Shown here one piece after another: positions 16,985 through 27,517 of a stretch of DNA of 64,000 nt (position 1 is its first letter; the number at the start of each line of letters is the position of its first letter). Below the pieces are notes generated by a model. That model was not told the DNA's origin and ran no database searches. It was given only the letters and a program-made list of their open reading frames with translations. The stretch is from Dolichospermum flos-aquae CCAP 1403/13F (GTDB lineage Bacteria > Cyanobacteriota > Cyanobacteriia > Cyanobacteriales > Nostocaceae): the NCBI RefSeq assembly GCF_012516395.1, contig NZ_CP051206.1:2090501-2154500 (forward strand), written 5' to 3'. The translations under genes and the position numbers were made by a program.

Positions 16985-18007
16985 CTATAACAAACATTTG
17001 TTAAGTTTTGTGTAAATCTCATTAGTATCCAGTTTTCTGCCAACAAAAACTACCTGATTTTTCGGTGAAGTATACCATTCATCAGCATGCAAAGTGTAAC
17101 GAGGTCCGCTCAGTTGGAAGATATGACGTAACTCACTATCACTAAACCATAAAATACCCTTAGCTCGAAATACATTGTCTGGCATTTCTTCGGTTAAGAA
17201 ATTCTCAAACTTATGCACATCGAATGGTTTATCACTTTGGAAAGAAATGGAAACAAACCCATCATTGTCTAAATGATCAGAGTGATGATGATGATGCTCA
17301 TGTTCATGATGATGTTCATGTTTATGAGTATCTTCGTCATCAATAGCAATGTACTTATCTTTTGGTGTTAAACCCACATCTAAAATTAGAGGTAAAGCAA
17401 CTTCACCATATTGAGTATGTAAAATTTTCGCTCCATGTTTGATATCATGGATGAAATTTTCTACTTCTTGAATTTTCTCTGGGGTAACAAGGTCTGTTTT
17501 ATTGAGGAGAATAATATCCCCATAAGTAATCTGTTTTAAAGCCGCTTCACTCTGGAAGTGTTCTTCGTCAAATGCTTCAGCATCTACCACTGTGAGAATC
17601 GAATCTATGTTAGTTAAATCTCTCAGTTCTGTGCTAAAAAAAGTTAGGATAATTGGTAAAGGGTCAGCAACACCAGTGGTTTCAATTACTAGATAATCAA
17701 TGCGTTCTTCTCGTTCTAAAACTCGATAAACAGCATCAACTAAACCATCATTAATTGTACAACATATACAGCCATTACTAAGTTCTACCATATCTTGGTC
17801 TACAGAAATTAGTAATTGACTATCAATGTTAATATCACCAAACTCATTGACGAGAACAGCGACTTTTAAATCTTGTTTATTTTGTAGGATTTGATTTAAA
17901 AGCGTAGTTTTACCACTTCCGAGAAATCCCGTAATAATAGTAATGGGCATTCCTTGTTTGGGAATTTCAGGAATTGTATTTGTTGTATTGAGAGTGATGG
18001 TATTCAT
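16985..18007 (-). CDS. COG0523 zinc-chaperone-type GTPase with His-rich loop
   Basis: A 340-residue G3E GTPase. ITIITGFLGSGKTTLLNQIL is the P-loop, and ELSNGCICCTINDGL holds the CxCC metal site. LVIETTGVADPLP and LLNKTDLV complete the GTPase, with a CobW C-domain near GILWFSDSE. Between the domains is a histidine-rich segment (HKHEHHHEHEHHHHHSDH) that should bind zinc or a like metal. Members of this subgroup are usually controlled by Zur and deliver or spare zinc. It probably belongs to the thrS transcript, starting 72 bases after the thrS stop. Confidence 0.92.
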   Translation of the reverse strand: MNTITLNTTNTIPEIPKQGMPITIITGFLGSGKTTLLNQILQNKQDLKVAVLVNEFGDINIDSQLLISVDQDMVELSNGCICCTINDGLVDAVYRVLEREERIDYLVIETTGVADPLPIILTFFSTELRDLTNIDSILTVVDAEAFDEEHFQSEAALKQITYGDIILLNKTDLVTPEKIQEVENFIHDIKHGAKILHTQYGEVALPLILDVGLTPKDKYIAIDDEDTHKHEHHHEHEHHHHHSDHLDNDGFVSISFQSDKPFDVHKFENFLTEEMPDNVFRAKGILWFSDSELRHIFQLSGPRYTLHADEWYTSPKNQVVFVGRKLDTNEIYTKLNKCLL

Positions 18008-18079
18008 ATTGAAATCTAATGGTTTTATTGGTTGAATGTTTAAATCAGTGTTCTTAAAAGATTACTGACTTCTTTGATC

Positions 18080-19909
18080 CTAATCTTTTGCTCCTTGTAA
18101 ATGATCTACAAGTTCAGTTAAAGTCAGAATTCCTAAATCTCCAGCTTGTCTACTTCTAATACTCAAAGTTTTGCTTTCTACTTCTTTCTTACCAACAACA
18201 GCAACAACGGGAATTTTTTCTAATTGTGCTATGCGAATTTGTTTGCCTAAACGTTCACCACTGCTATCTACTTCTACCCTAAATCCGGCTTTTTTTAAGT
18301 CTGTTGCTACTGATTTTGCATATTCTCGAAAGTCATCACTTACAGGTAACAACCGCAATTGTACAGGTGCTAACCACAAGGGGAAATCCCCTGCATAGTT
18401 CTCAATTAAAATGCCAAAAAAGCGTTCCAAAGAACCAAAAATAGCCCGATGAATCATAATTGGTCTTTGCCGACTACCATCAGCAGCAATATATTCCATA
18501 TCAAACCTTTCTGGCAAATTAAAATCTACCTGAATAGTTGAACATTGCCACAAACGACCAATAGCATCTTTTATTTTAATGTCTATCTTTGGTCCATAGA
18601 AAGCTCCACCACCTGCATCAACAACATAATTCCAGCCTTTAGTATTTAAAGCTTGTTCTAGTGCTGTTGTGGCTAATTCCCAAACATCATCAGTTCCGAC
18701 TGATTTATCAGGACGGGTAGAAAGATTGACCTCATATTCTTTAAAACCAAAATCTGATAAAATCTGCTCAGTGAGATTTAAAACTCCTAATATCTCATCA
18801 GCAATTTGGTCAGGTAAACAGAAGATATGAGCATCATCTTGAGTAAATCCTCTGACTCGCATTAAACCATGTAATGCTCCAGATCGTTCGTAACGATAAA
18901 CTGTTCCTAATTCTGCCCATCTTAATGGTAATTCTCGATAGGAATGAAGTTGATGTTTATAAGTTAGAACATGAAAAGGGCAATTCATGGGCTTAATTTG
19001 ATAAGCCTGATTTTCCACATCCATCGAGTCAAACATACTTTCTTGATAAAAGTCAAAATGACCCGATGTTTTCCATAGGTTGAGATTGGCTATATGAGGT
19101 GTATACAGTAATTGATAACCAGATTCTAGATGAGCTTCGCGCCAATAATCTTCAATTATGTAGCGAATAATTGCGCCATTGGGATGCCAAAATACTAAAC
19201 CACCACCGGCTTCTTCTTGAATACTAAATAAGTTAAGTTCTTGACCTAACTTGCGATGATCTCGACGGAGGGCTTCTTCTCTTAGTTGGAGGTAAGCTGC
19301 TAATTCTGCTTTTGTTTGCCAAGCTGTCCCGTAAATCCGTTGTAGCTGAGGTTTAGTTTCATCACCTTGCCAATAAGCACCAGCAACATTTAATAATTTA
19401 AAGGCATGAGGATCAATTTCACCAGTAAAGTTAATGTGAGGACCCGCACACAAATCCCACCAATAGTTATTCGCTGGTTGAATATCTGTGACAAACAATG
19501 AAGTTTCTGAATTACCAGTTTCAGGAGTACCAATGAAGTAGCGGGTGATAATTTCTGATTCGGGTATACGTTCTAAGATTTCTAGCTTGTAAGGCTCGTT
19601 TAATTCGGCAATTTCGGCGCGAATTTCGGCTCGTTCCACCTCTTCCCGGATAATAGGTAGGTTAACTTTGATTATCCGTTGCATTTCGATTGCAATTTTG
19701 CCTAAGTCATCAGGGGTGATGCTGACTGGACAATCAAAATCGTAGTAAAATCCAATTTCTGTGACAGGTCCAATTGCTACCTTAGTCCCTGGAAATAGTC
19801 TTTGTACCGCCATTGCCATGATATGGGCGCTGGTGTGACGAATTCGTGTAAGTTTGTCGTCTTCGTGCAGGTTCAAGCTGTCTTGAGACTGGGTTAATGA
19901 ACTGACCAT
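18080..19909 (-). CDS. thrS: threonyl-tRNA synthetase (likely zinc-regulated copy)
   Basis: A class II synthetase of about 609 residues. I choose the ATG at 19909 because the earlier start is a TTG. It lacks the N-terminal TGS domain and begins at the editing domain (IRHTSAHIMAMAVQRLFPG). The catalytic domain has MNCPFHVLTYKH, LRWAELGTVYRYERSGALHG, RGFTQDDAHIF and MIHRAIFGSLERFFG, and the Cys/His/His zinc ligands are all present. A Zur-box-like palindrome lies 12 bases upstream of the start. In Anabaena a second thrS is induced by zinc starvation, and this gene fits that pattern. Whether another thrS exists in this genome is not visible. Confidence 0.94.
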   Translation of the reverse strand: MVSSLTQSQDSLNLHEDDKLTRIRHTSAHIMAMAVQRLFPGTKVAIGPVTEIGFYYDFDCPVSITPDDLGKIAIEMQRIIKVNLPIIREEVERAEIRAEIAELNEPYKLEILERIPESEIITRYFIGTPETGNSETSLFVTDIQPANNYWWDLCAGPHINFTGEIDPHAFKLLNVAGAYWQGDETKPQLQRIYGTAWQTKAELAAYLQLREEALRRDHRKLGQELNLFSIQEEAGGGLVFWHPNGAIIRYIIEDYWREAHLESGYQLLYTPHIANLNLWKTSGHFDFYQESMFDSMDVENQAYQIKPMNCPFHVLTYKHQLHSYRELPLRWAELGTVYRYERSGALHGLMRVRGFTQDDAHIFCLPDQIADEILGVLNLTEQILSDFGFKEYEVNLSTRPDKSVGTDDVWELATTALEQALNTKGWNYVVDAGGGAFYGPKIDIKIKDAIGRLWQCSTIQVDFNLPERFDMEYIAADGSRQRPIMIHRAIFGSLERFFGILIENYAGDFPLWLAPVQLRLLPVSDDFREYAKSVATDLKKAGFRVEVDSSGERLGKQIRIAQLEKIPVVAVVGKKEVESKTLSIRSRQAGDLGILTLTELVDHLQGAKD

Positions 19910-19921
19910 ATCAAACAAAAA

Positions 19922-19936
19922 TGAGAATCGTTATCA
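19922..19936. promoter_or_regulatory. Zur-box-like palindrome upstream of thrS
   Basis: TGAGAATCGTTATCA is an imperfect inverted repeat close to the cyanobacterial Zur operator (TGATAATnATTATCA type). It sits just before the thrS start, where a repressor would block transcription when zinc is plentiful. Confidence 0.7.
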
Positions 19937-20006
19937 GTCTAGCGCAAAAAGGTGTGAATGTTACTAATTTTGGAGTTGATTTTGGGGAAAATATTTTGAA
20001 GTGTTG

Positions 20007-20183
20007 TTAGCTGGCTTTGACTTCAGTGATACTATGAGAAAAAGATACACTGGGCTTAACGATCGCTGGGACAATTTTTTCACAAGCCATTCTTGCACCG
20101 GATAAATTTCTGGCTGTCGGACTAACTTGTAAAGCTGCTAAACCACCCATGATAATAGATAATAGGGAGATAAGGACTGGCAA
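20007..20183 (-). CDS. possible 58-residue secreted or membrane peptide after hemB
   Basis: In the hemB frame, just past its stop, a TTG at 20183 could open PVLISLLSIIMGGLAALQVS, a signal-like stretch. This is followed by a polar part ending SHSITEVKAS and a stop at 20007. An ATG also occurs inside the hydrophobic stretch. There is no clear ribosome binding site and I recognise no family. It may be real or only read-through of chance open sequence; the signal-like composition is the only support. Confidence 0.3.
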   Translation of the reverse strand: MPVLISLLSIIMGGLAALQVSPTARNLSGARMACEKIVPAIVKPSVSFSHSITEVKAS

Positions 20184-20186
20184 CCA

Positions 20187-21230
<1,044 letters not shown>

Positions 21231-21423
21231 TAAATCATCTTGTACAAAACCCAAAAACTGCCCGAAAATGGCCAAGAAAAAATCCGCATGAAGACGGCTG
21301 AACAAAGATTCTAGTCCAACTTTCACCAAAAATACAAAATATAACTCTTCCTTTGCGCCTTTGCGCCTTTGCGTGAGATAAAAAATTTAGACTCCCGATC
21401 AAAAAAACCGGGAATCATCTTCA

Positions 21424-23658
21424 CTAAGGAACATCAATCGGAATCAAACCATTTTCCGGCACATAACCAGAAAAACAACCATCATCAGAAGACACCAAAA
21501 TCAACCGCAGAGGATAATCTGGAGGGACTTGCAAATCAGCCCAGGGTACTGCTATTTCTAAACAAGAACCTAACGCAACTTGGGCGCGAGTAGCACGAGG
21601 ATACCATAAATGATCGTCTCCTGCTGCTCGAAACTGCACAGATTGACTGAGTAAATTCACTTCTAAATGATGGTGAAATAGATAATTTAAAGGTGCGCTG
21701 TCCGGTACTTCTGCTAGAGGTATGGAACTATTCACCATTGTTCTATCTGGATAATACCAAAGTAGGTGTAAATCTGGTGGTAAATCCTGACCAGGAACAG
21801 CGCCAGTTTTAAAATCTACTCGCACATAAAAATTCAAATGGTCTACCCCATACCATAAACGTTGAATAGTGCTGCTATTGTGCATTGTTCCCCTTGCACC
21901 ACCAACTTCAATGCGTCCGGCTTTATCCCAATCCTGTTCATCACCTTTACCATCTATGATCGGATGAATAAAGCCTTGTGGTTTATGGTCTGCACGGGCT
22001 TCATGGATTTCCAGCGGAGTGTGCAGATATGGGGGTATGGGTTCATTTAAGGCTTTGTAAATGCCATAGAGATGTTCCCGAAATAATTGGTCAAAAATGG
22101 CATCTTGATTGGAAGAATGTCCTTCTCCAAACCACCAAAACCAGTCTGAACCTTCAGCAGCGTATAATGCTTCCCAAGCTGCGGGATTGTTTTCTTCTGT
22201 GGCTTCGGGATGATTTGCTAAGACTTGTCTAGCTGCGGTGAGATAGTCCCAGGCGCGGTTTTTAACTGGATCGCCGATCCATGTGGTAAAATTGCCATCT
22301 ACCCAAGAACCACTATGGAGTTGTGCAGCGGGAATAGTTGCGGTGGGTGGGTGTTTTTCAATGAATTCGGAAACAGTGACAAGTTTGATATTGGATTGAT
22401 TACTCAAACTTTCGTATAATGTTTCTAGGAATTCTTTCCCATCTTGGGGATAAAATTCCCAACAATTTTCCCCATCTAGGGCAATTGTAACTAACCAAGG
22501 TTGATCGTCGTTACTTTCTTTTTGTTGTTTAGCAATAGCTTGCAAATGTCCCACTAAATCTGCTGCGGCTTTTTTTGCTGGCATAGACCCGTAGGTAAAG
22601 CCAATTAAATCTGATAGTCTATGATCACGGAAAACAATCGCCACTTCACCTGCTGGAGTTTGCAGACGATAGGGACGATAAAGTAATTCTGGTTCTTGGA
22701 CATTTCCCGCAGCGTCACGATGAAAAAAGTGTTTTAATGACCAACCTAAAACGGCTTCATCTGAACAAATCCATTTAAAGCCTTGTTTAATAATATACGG
22801 TAAGATTTCTGGACTAACGGACTGTTCGGAAGGCCATAAACCTCTAGGATCTTGTCCAAACCTATCTATATATAAATCCCAGGATTTTTGTAAATGTCGA
22901 GGAATATCTTCCACCCACTGAAACCGCTGTTTGGGTAATGTCATTTGTGGCACTGCTACCCGTCCAGCGTTGGTATCAGCCAATAAAGGTAAAATCGGGT
23001 GAGTGTAGGGAGTCGTGGTAACTTCTAATTGTCCACTGTCCTGCATTTTCCGATGTTGGGGAATAATCTGGCTGAGAATTTGCCGTTGTTTGGAATAAAT
23101 GCGCTGGCGATCGCCTAAACTAAAATTACGTCCTTGTGCTAACCATGCAGCAATTTCTGGATCATTCCAGAATAAAGGATCAATCCAAGCTAAATTATGC
23201 CAAGCTAATAAATCACCATAATCTGATAACTGCCAATTTGCTAAACACCAACTTTGTCCTTGTTCCTGTCTTTGATAATATAATTCGGCATAACGAGGAT
23301 GAGGATCAATCAAAGTATGATGGTTAGCATCAAAGAAATGTTGAACAATAAACTCCTTTTGTTCACGAGTCAACTTTTCTACCGGCGTTAAACTAGCAGT
23401 TAAATAAGGGTCAAAAGCCGTACCTGCAACATAATCTTCTATTTGCAAGATTAATGAAGGCACTAAATTCACAGTTTGGTGCAACTTAGGATACTTCTCT
23501 AACAATAATACTAAATCCAAATAATCCTTAGTTCCATGTAACCGTACCCAAGGCAAGCGATATTGCTGACTAGTCACCAAAGAACTACCATTCTCAGGAG
23601 ACTTGTACAACGGTTGATGTTGATGCCAGATAAACGCAACGTGCAAAGGATGAGACAT
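21424..23658 (-). CDS. glycoside hydrolase family 57 protein
   Basis: The likely start is the ATG at 23658 (MSHPLHVAFIWHQHQPLY). The open frame runs 28 codons further but with a non-conserved leader. The GH57 (beta/alpha)7 barrel is recognisable from FIWHQHQPLY, LVPSLILQIEDY, PRGLWPSEQSVSPEIL with KWICSDEAVLGW, and ALDGENCWEFY near the middle. A C-terminal domain of about 150 residues (QRLWYGVDHLNFYVRVDF) looks like a beta-sandwich carbohydrate-binding module. GH57 enzymes act on alpha-glucans, so a role in glycogen or starch-like turnover is likely. The exact activity (amylase, 4-alpha-glucanotransferase or branching) cannot be read from the sequence. Confidence 0.9.
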   Translation of the reverse strand: MSHPLHVAFIWHQHQPLYKSPENGSSLVTSQQYRLPWVRLHGTKDYLDLVLLLEKYPKLHQTVNLVPSLILQIEDYVAGTAFDPYLTASLTPVEKLTREQKEFIVQHFFDANHHTLIDPHPRYAELYYQRQEQGQSWCLANWQLSDYGDLLAWHNLAWIDPLFWNDPEIAAWLAQGRNFSLGDRQRIYSKQRQILSQIIPQHRKMQDSGQLEVTTTPYTHPILPLLADTNAGRVAVPQMTLPKQRFQWVEDIPRHLQKSWDLYIDRFGQDPRGLWPSEQSVSPEILPYIIKQGFKWICSDEAVLGWSLKHFFHRDAAGNVQEPELLYRPYRLQTPAGEVAIVFRDHRLSDLIGFTYGSMPAKKAAADLVGHLQAIAKQQKESNDDQPWLVTIALDGENCWEFYPQDGKEFLETLYESLSNQSNIKLVTVSEFIEKHPPTATIPAAQLHSGSWVDGNFTTWIGDPVKNRAWDYLTAARQVLANHPEATEENNPAAWEALYAAEGSDWFWWFGEGHSSNQDAIFDQLFREHLYGIYKALNEPIPPYLHTPLEIHEARADHKPQGFIHPIIDGKGDEQDWDKAGRIEVGGARGTMHNSSTIQRLWYGVDHLNFYVRVDFKTGAVPGQDLPPDLHLLWYYPDRTMVNSSIPLAEVPDSAPLNYLFHHHLEVNLLSQSVQFRAAGDDHLWYPRATRAQVALGSCLEIAVPWADLQVPPDYPLRLILVSSDDGCFSGYVPENGLIPIDVP

Positions 23659-23759
23659 ATAATATAGAAAAGAGTAGGTGAGGGGAAATAGATAACGGGG
23701 AACAGGTGACAAGTATATCTTACCAATTACCTCTTTCCCCATTACCCATTACCAGTGAT

Positions 23760-23990
23760 TTAGATGATTTGTTCTATCTCAGAAATTTCGGGAATCATTT
23801 CTTTGAGACGGCGTTCAATTCCCATTCTCAGAGTCATAGTAGAACTAGGACAAGAACCACAAGCACCCTGTAATCGGAGCTTAACAATTGGTCCATCCAA
23901 TTCTACAATTTCCACGTTACCACCATCAGAAATGAGATAAGGGCGCATCTCGTCTAATACGGTTTCTACATTTTCTAGCGTTAGTTCCAT
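23760..23990 (-). CDS. Nfu-type iron-sulfur scaffold (NifU C-terminal domain)
   Basis: A 76-residue single-domain protein: [20 protein letters not shown] and [20 protein letters not shown], with the CxxC that holds a transient Fe-S cluster between two subunits. Cyanobacterial Nfu (chloroplast CnfU-like) is the main carrier of clusters to photosystem I and ferredoxin. Complete and of normal length. It lies on the same strand as the GH57 gene, 101 bases from its chosen start. Confidence 0.95.
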   Translation of the reverse strand: MELTLENVETVLDEMRPYLISDGGNVEIVELDGPIVKLRLQGACGSCPSSTMTLRMGIERRLKEMIPEISEIEQII

Positions 23991-24085
23991 TCTTTTAGAC
24001 CTGCTTAGTAAATAAATTGGTAATTATCCAAGTTGCTAATTATCTAGTTTAGGCTGGAAATGGATAATTGGTTAGTTGTTAGTAG

Positions 24086-24220
24086 GGGCGAAGCATTTGG
24101 AAGATAAATTATCGGTCATTGCCAAAAATAGTTCTCCAAATGCTTCGCCCGTACAGTTGTCAGCATTTGGAAGATAAATTATCGGTCATTGCCAAAAATA
24201 GTTCTCCAAATGCTTCGCCC
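24086..24220. repeat. two tandem copies of a 65-base palindrome-ended repeat
   Basis: Copy 1 (24086-24150) begins GGGCGAAGCATTT and ends AAATGCTTCGCCC, exact inverted arms. Copy 2 (24163-24220) has lost part of its left arm. The interior includes atcggtcattgccaaaaata. The same unit in the other orientation forms a five-copy array at 42956-43365. Confidence 0.9.
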
Positions 24221-24260
24221 GTACAGTTGTCAGTTGCAAAAGAATATTTTTCTCCCCTGC

Positions 24261-24295
24261 CTCTTGCCTCTTGCCTCTTGCCTCTTGCCTCTTGC
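24261..24295. repeat. heptamer tandem repeat, five copies of CTCTTGC
   Basis: Five uninterrupted CTCTTGC units lie immediately before the end of the DUF3386 gene. It is a simple-sequence tract likely to vary in length between strains. Confidence 0.9.
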
Positions 24296-24946
24296 CTATT
24301 CCAGTAGCTGAATATGGGAATAAACAAACTCAGTAATTGATTGAGGAGTTGTAGTTTTTCCATCTTCATATTCTGCCACTACCTGCTTTGTCAAAATGTA
24401 GTAATTACCAAACTTTTGATATGTATCTGTAAATTTGAGAATGCTATTAATATCACCTGTATGCGAGTTACGAAAAACCACATCATAAGCAGAAGGGATA
24501 TAACCGGAGTCTGTATCTAGGAATTCCCCAGAATTAATCTCCAAAGTCATCCGACTCATTACCCGAACTTCCTGATATATTTTTTGGTTACGGATTTGAT
24601 AGTGAGAATCAGTATTTTCACTTTTTACAAAAACCGTAACTGCATCTTTTTCGGCTATTTCACCCAAACTAAACTCATGTTGACGGTAAAAACTTTGAAA
24701 ATCGCTTCTTTGACAGCGGGTAATTATTTCCTGTAACTGAATATCAATTCCGGCTTCTATTTGTTTATCTGCAACTCCTGTAATTTCTACATTCAAGTTA
24801 CGATTAATCTGAATTTTACCAGTATAAACTTCATCTTCCTGTAACAGTTGCACATCGGCAGCATAACCAGGAAAGTGTTCATCCCAAGTGTAACGACTTT
24901 CATAAGCAGTTTGAAATAAAATTTCTGCTGTTGACTGAATTGCCAT
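24296..24946 (-). CDS. DUF3386 family protein
   Basis: The 216 residues follow the DUF3386 pattern of cyanobacteria and plants: AYESRYTWDEHFPGYAADVQ near the N-terminus, VYTGKIQINRNLNVEITGV, a middle EVRVMSRMTLEINSGEF, and FGNYYILTKQVV before SHIQLLE at the end. There is no signal peptide or membrane helix. The function of the family is unknown. It is a single gene, and its stop codon abuts the heptamer repeat. Confidence 0.82.
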   Translation of the reverse strand: MAIQSTAEILFQTAYESRYTWDEHFPGYAADVQLLQEDEVYTGKIQINRNLNVEITGVADKQIEAGIDIQLQEIITRCQRSDFQSFYRQHEFSLGEIAEKDAVTVFVKSENTDSHYQIRNQKIYQEVRVMSRMTLEINSGEFLDTDSGYIPSAYDVVFRNSHTGDINSILKFTDTYQKFGNYYILTKQVVAEYEDGKTTTPQSITEFVYSHIQLLE

Positions 24947-25114
24947 ATCACCACTTTGACTGCGCTTTTCTAACAGTTTAATTCAAGATAACTAAAGTTG
25001 GGGATCTTTGGGTTTGTGAGATCCCCTGATTCGCATTCCGACTTTGTTAATTCCTGCTTTCAAGGAAGTTTGTATTTAATTGTAGTTATCAAAAAACAAT
25101 CCTTGAAGAATAGA

Positions 25115-25516
25115 TTAAGCACCACGTCGTAACGATGCTTCTACTTGTTTAAATTCTGCATCTAGACGTTTTTTCAGCTTTTCAGGAACGGGACGATTAG
25201 GATAAGAACTGTAGTGTCCTGCAAGGGAATTTAGGGCTGTTCGCATAGTTGTAAAAGAGCCAAGAGTTGCAACAGAAGTATTCCGCTGGTAGCGAGCCGA
25301 AAAGTCATTGATTTTTAGACGGGCTTCTGCTTGAAGGGCGGCTTTATCGGGAGAATCTTGTGGTAATTCTAGGGCTTGTTTCAAAGTATTGACTACAGCT
25401 AAGGTATCTTGACGATAATCCCCAGTTAAACTATCTGGACTACCACCACCACAGCCAACCAAACCGACAACTAACACTAAAACTAGAGAAAGCAGACGCG
25501 ACCAATAGCTTTTCAT
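25115..25516 (-). CDS. psb27: Psb27 photosystem II assembly lipoprotein
   Basis: I take the ATG at 25516 (MKSYWSRLLSLVLVLVVGLV) as the start; the frame is open 10 codons further. The signal peptide ends in a lipobox (LVGCGGG), so the mature protein is a lipoprotein on the lumenal side. The mature part (GDYRQDTLAVVNTLKQALEL, ARLKINDFSARYQRN, LNSLAGHYSSYPNRPVPEKL) is the four-helix Psb27 fold. It binds CP43 in photosystem II intermediates and keeps the oxygen-evolving site free until assembly. Length is normal. Confidence 0.95.
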   Translation of the reverse strand: MKSYWSRLLSLVLVLVVGLVGCGGGSPDSLTGDYRQDTLAVVNTLKQALELPQDSPDKAALQAEARLKINDFSARYQRNTSVATLGSFTTMRTALNSLAGHYSSYPNRPVPEKLKKRLDAEFKQVEASLRRGA

Positions 25517-25633
25517 AAGCATTAAGTAAAAAAACAAGTAAATCAAAATCCATCCTATCTTGGATTGGTATATGGGGGATAGGAGTTAAAACTTAAAACT
25601 TCAAGAAAACTCCTACCCATTACCAATCACCCA

Positions 25634-26776
25634 TTACCAATCACCCATTACCCGATACAAAGTATCCCGTTGTTGGTAAGGTCTTTCTAAAGATGCGATC
25701 GCCCTTTGTAAAGTTTCCACTTCCATACAAGTCCCACCCACAGCCCCGGCCATGGTGGTAATGTGTTCTTCCATTAACGTGCCACCGATATCATTACAAC
25801 CCCAATTTAAGGCTTCTGTAGCACCATCTAGCCCTAATTTTACCCAGCTTGGTTGATGATTAGGGATATAATTTCCGAGATAAATTCTGGCTACAGCCAT
25901 TAATAACAGGGAATCAGCGAGAACTGGTTGATCTCTTCCTACCTTTTTGCGGAGGGATTTGGGGGCTTCTTGTCCCACAAAAGGTAAGACAATAAATTCG
26001 GTAATTCTTGCAGGATAACCTTTTTCTATGGCTGTTTGTTGGAGCGATCGCAATTTTTCTAAATGGCCAATTTGCTGTTCTGGAGTTTCAATATGTCCAG
26101 ATAACATTGTGCTGGTAGTAGGTACACCTAATTGATGGGCTGTACTGACAATTTCTAGCCAAGTTGCTGTATCAATCTTTTCTGGACACAATACCCGTCT
26201 CACGTCATCATCTAACACTTCTGCGGCTGTTCCGGGCATAGAACCGACACCAGCATCTCGCAAAGCTGTAATCACATCTGTATAAGAAATTCCATCTAAT
26301 CTGGCAATAAATTGGACTTCTTGGGGCGAAAAAGCGTGTAAATGGAGGTGAGGAAATTCGTCCTTAATGGTTTTTACCAGTTTGAGATAATAGGGTAAAG
26401 ACTTACCATTAATTTGCGCTTGTGGGTGTAATCCCCCTTGCATACATATTTCCGTTGCTCCTCGATGGACTGCATCTGTAGCTTTTTCCAAAATCTGCGC
26501 TGAATTTAACCAGTAAGCATCTGCATCACCATCATCCCGGCGGAATGCACAAAAACTACAATGTTGCTCACAAATGTTAGTAAAATTAATATTGCGGTTA
26601 ATAACGTAAGTAACTGTATTTCCAGCCTGTTTTTGCCTTAATTGATCCGCTGTAACCTGAATTTGTGTAACTGCGTCTGGAGTGGTCTGTTTTAATAGAA
26701 ATACCGCATCATCCGGGGTTATATCTTTATCTGTTAAAGCAGACTCAAGAATAGAATCAACAGTTATATTAGTCAT
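25634..26776 (-). CDS. cofH: CofH, 5-amino-6-(hydroxybenzyl)aminouracil synthase of F420/FO synthesis
   Basis: A 380-residue radical-SAM enzyme with the cluster motif [12 protein letters not shown] (CxxxCxxC). Supporting blocks are [65 protein letters not shown] and [13 protein letters not shown]. With CofG it makes the deazaflavin chromophore FO. In cyanobacteria this serves deazaflavin photolyases or F420-like cofactors. cofG is not next to it. Length and motifs are normal. Confidence 0.92.
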   Translation of the reverse strand: MTNITVDSILESALTDKDITPDDAVFLLKQTTPDAVTQIQVTADQLRQKQAGNTVTYVINRNINFTNICEQHCSFCAFRRDDGDADAYWLNSAQILEKATDAVHRGATEICMQGGLHPQAQINGKSLPYYLKLVKTIKDEFPHLHLHAFSPQEVQFIARLDGISYTDVITALRDAGVGSMPGTAAEVLDDDVRRVLCPEKIDTATWLEIVSTAHQLGVPTTSTMLSGHIETPEQQIGHLEKLRSLQQTAIEKGYPARITEFIVLPFVGQEAPKSLRKKVGRDQPVLADSLLLMAVARIYLGNYIPNHQPSWVKLGLDGATEALNWGCNDIGGTLMEEHITTMAGAVGGTCMEVETLQRAIASLERPYQQRDTLYRVMGDW

Positions 26777-26847
26777 TGGTGATCAATCAAATATAAAAGA
26801 CTTATTTAAGTTTCATAATAAATTGAAATTTGCAACCTTTAAATATT

Positions 26848-26955
26848 ATTTGGGTGCGGCTCTTTTAGGAAGACGGGAGAGGAGGTCAAACAACCATTGG
26901 TATTGGTAGTGGAGTAGTAGAGCAACGAGCTTGAGAGACACCTTTAAGCAAAAGA
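26848..26955. repeat. 108-base direct repeat, left copy, flanking the GHKL/nuclease island
   Basis: Runs from atttgggtgcggctctttta to the end of the 'acctttaagcaaaaga' stretch. It matches 30630-30737 in the same orientation with only about six mismatches. One strand gives a short open stretch containing LLLKGVSQARCSTTPLPIP with no family I recognise. The two copies enclose 3.7 kb of AT-rich DNA. Confidence 0.85.
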
Positions 26956-27517
26956 ATGCCACCTTGATATACAGCTAAACGCTTCAGAATCTCTGGGCTT
27001 TATATTGTGAATAAGCTGGATATTTATCACAAGTGGGAGATTTAGCGATCGCCTTTCAATGTGGTTTTAGTGGTAATTCCTTGAGGGGGAGATAATGAGT
27101 AGTCGAAAATTCCTCCTTTTTTATTGTCAATAAGGGTGAGTGGTTTTTATTTTTGAACGTAATATCAATAGTTTTGAGATTTATTATTGTCAATAAGTTA
27201 GATGTTTATCGCCAGTGGGGGATTTAGCGATCGTTCCTTATCGTCGTTTTGGGGGCGATCGCGGATTGCGTGGTGAGAGATAATTGAACTAATAACTCAC
27301 TAAAACACAAAAAATCTTGTAAAAGACTCTACTAAATACACGATTAAGATAACATATTGGTTTATAGTAGGGTTTATCTCTATTTTTTGTGATATTGTCA
27401 AAAATTGATGTTTTAACTTATTTAAGACAATAAGCAAAGTATTCTGAGTTTATCTATCCTTTAAAAAGGTTTTATCCAGATTTAATAATTGGTTAACATA
27501 CAAATGAGTATAAAATT
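26956..27517. other. gap of 560 bases before the GHKL/nuclease gene
   Basis: No gene is seen. The sequence includes two similar segments near 27001-27060 and 27180-27240: 'attgtgaataagctggatatttatcacaagtgggag' in pieces, and 'attgtcaataagttagatgtttatcgccagtggggg' in pieces. Both end in gatttagcgatcg. This is another short direct repeat. The final 100 bases are very AT-rich and probably hold the promoter. Confidence 0.5.

Noticed and set aside
24160-24369. 69-residue frame overlapping the DUF3386 stop
   Set aside because: It reads the heptamer tract and a palindrome repeat; the real gene is on the same strand in another frame.
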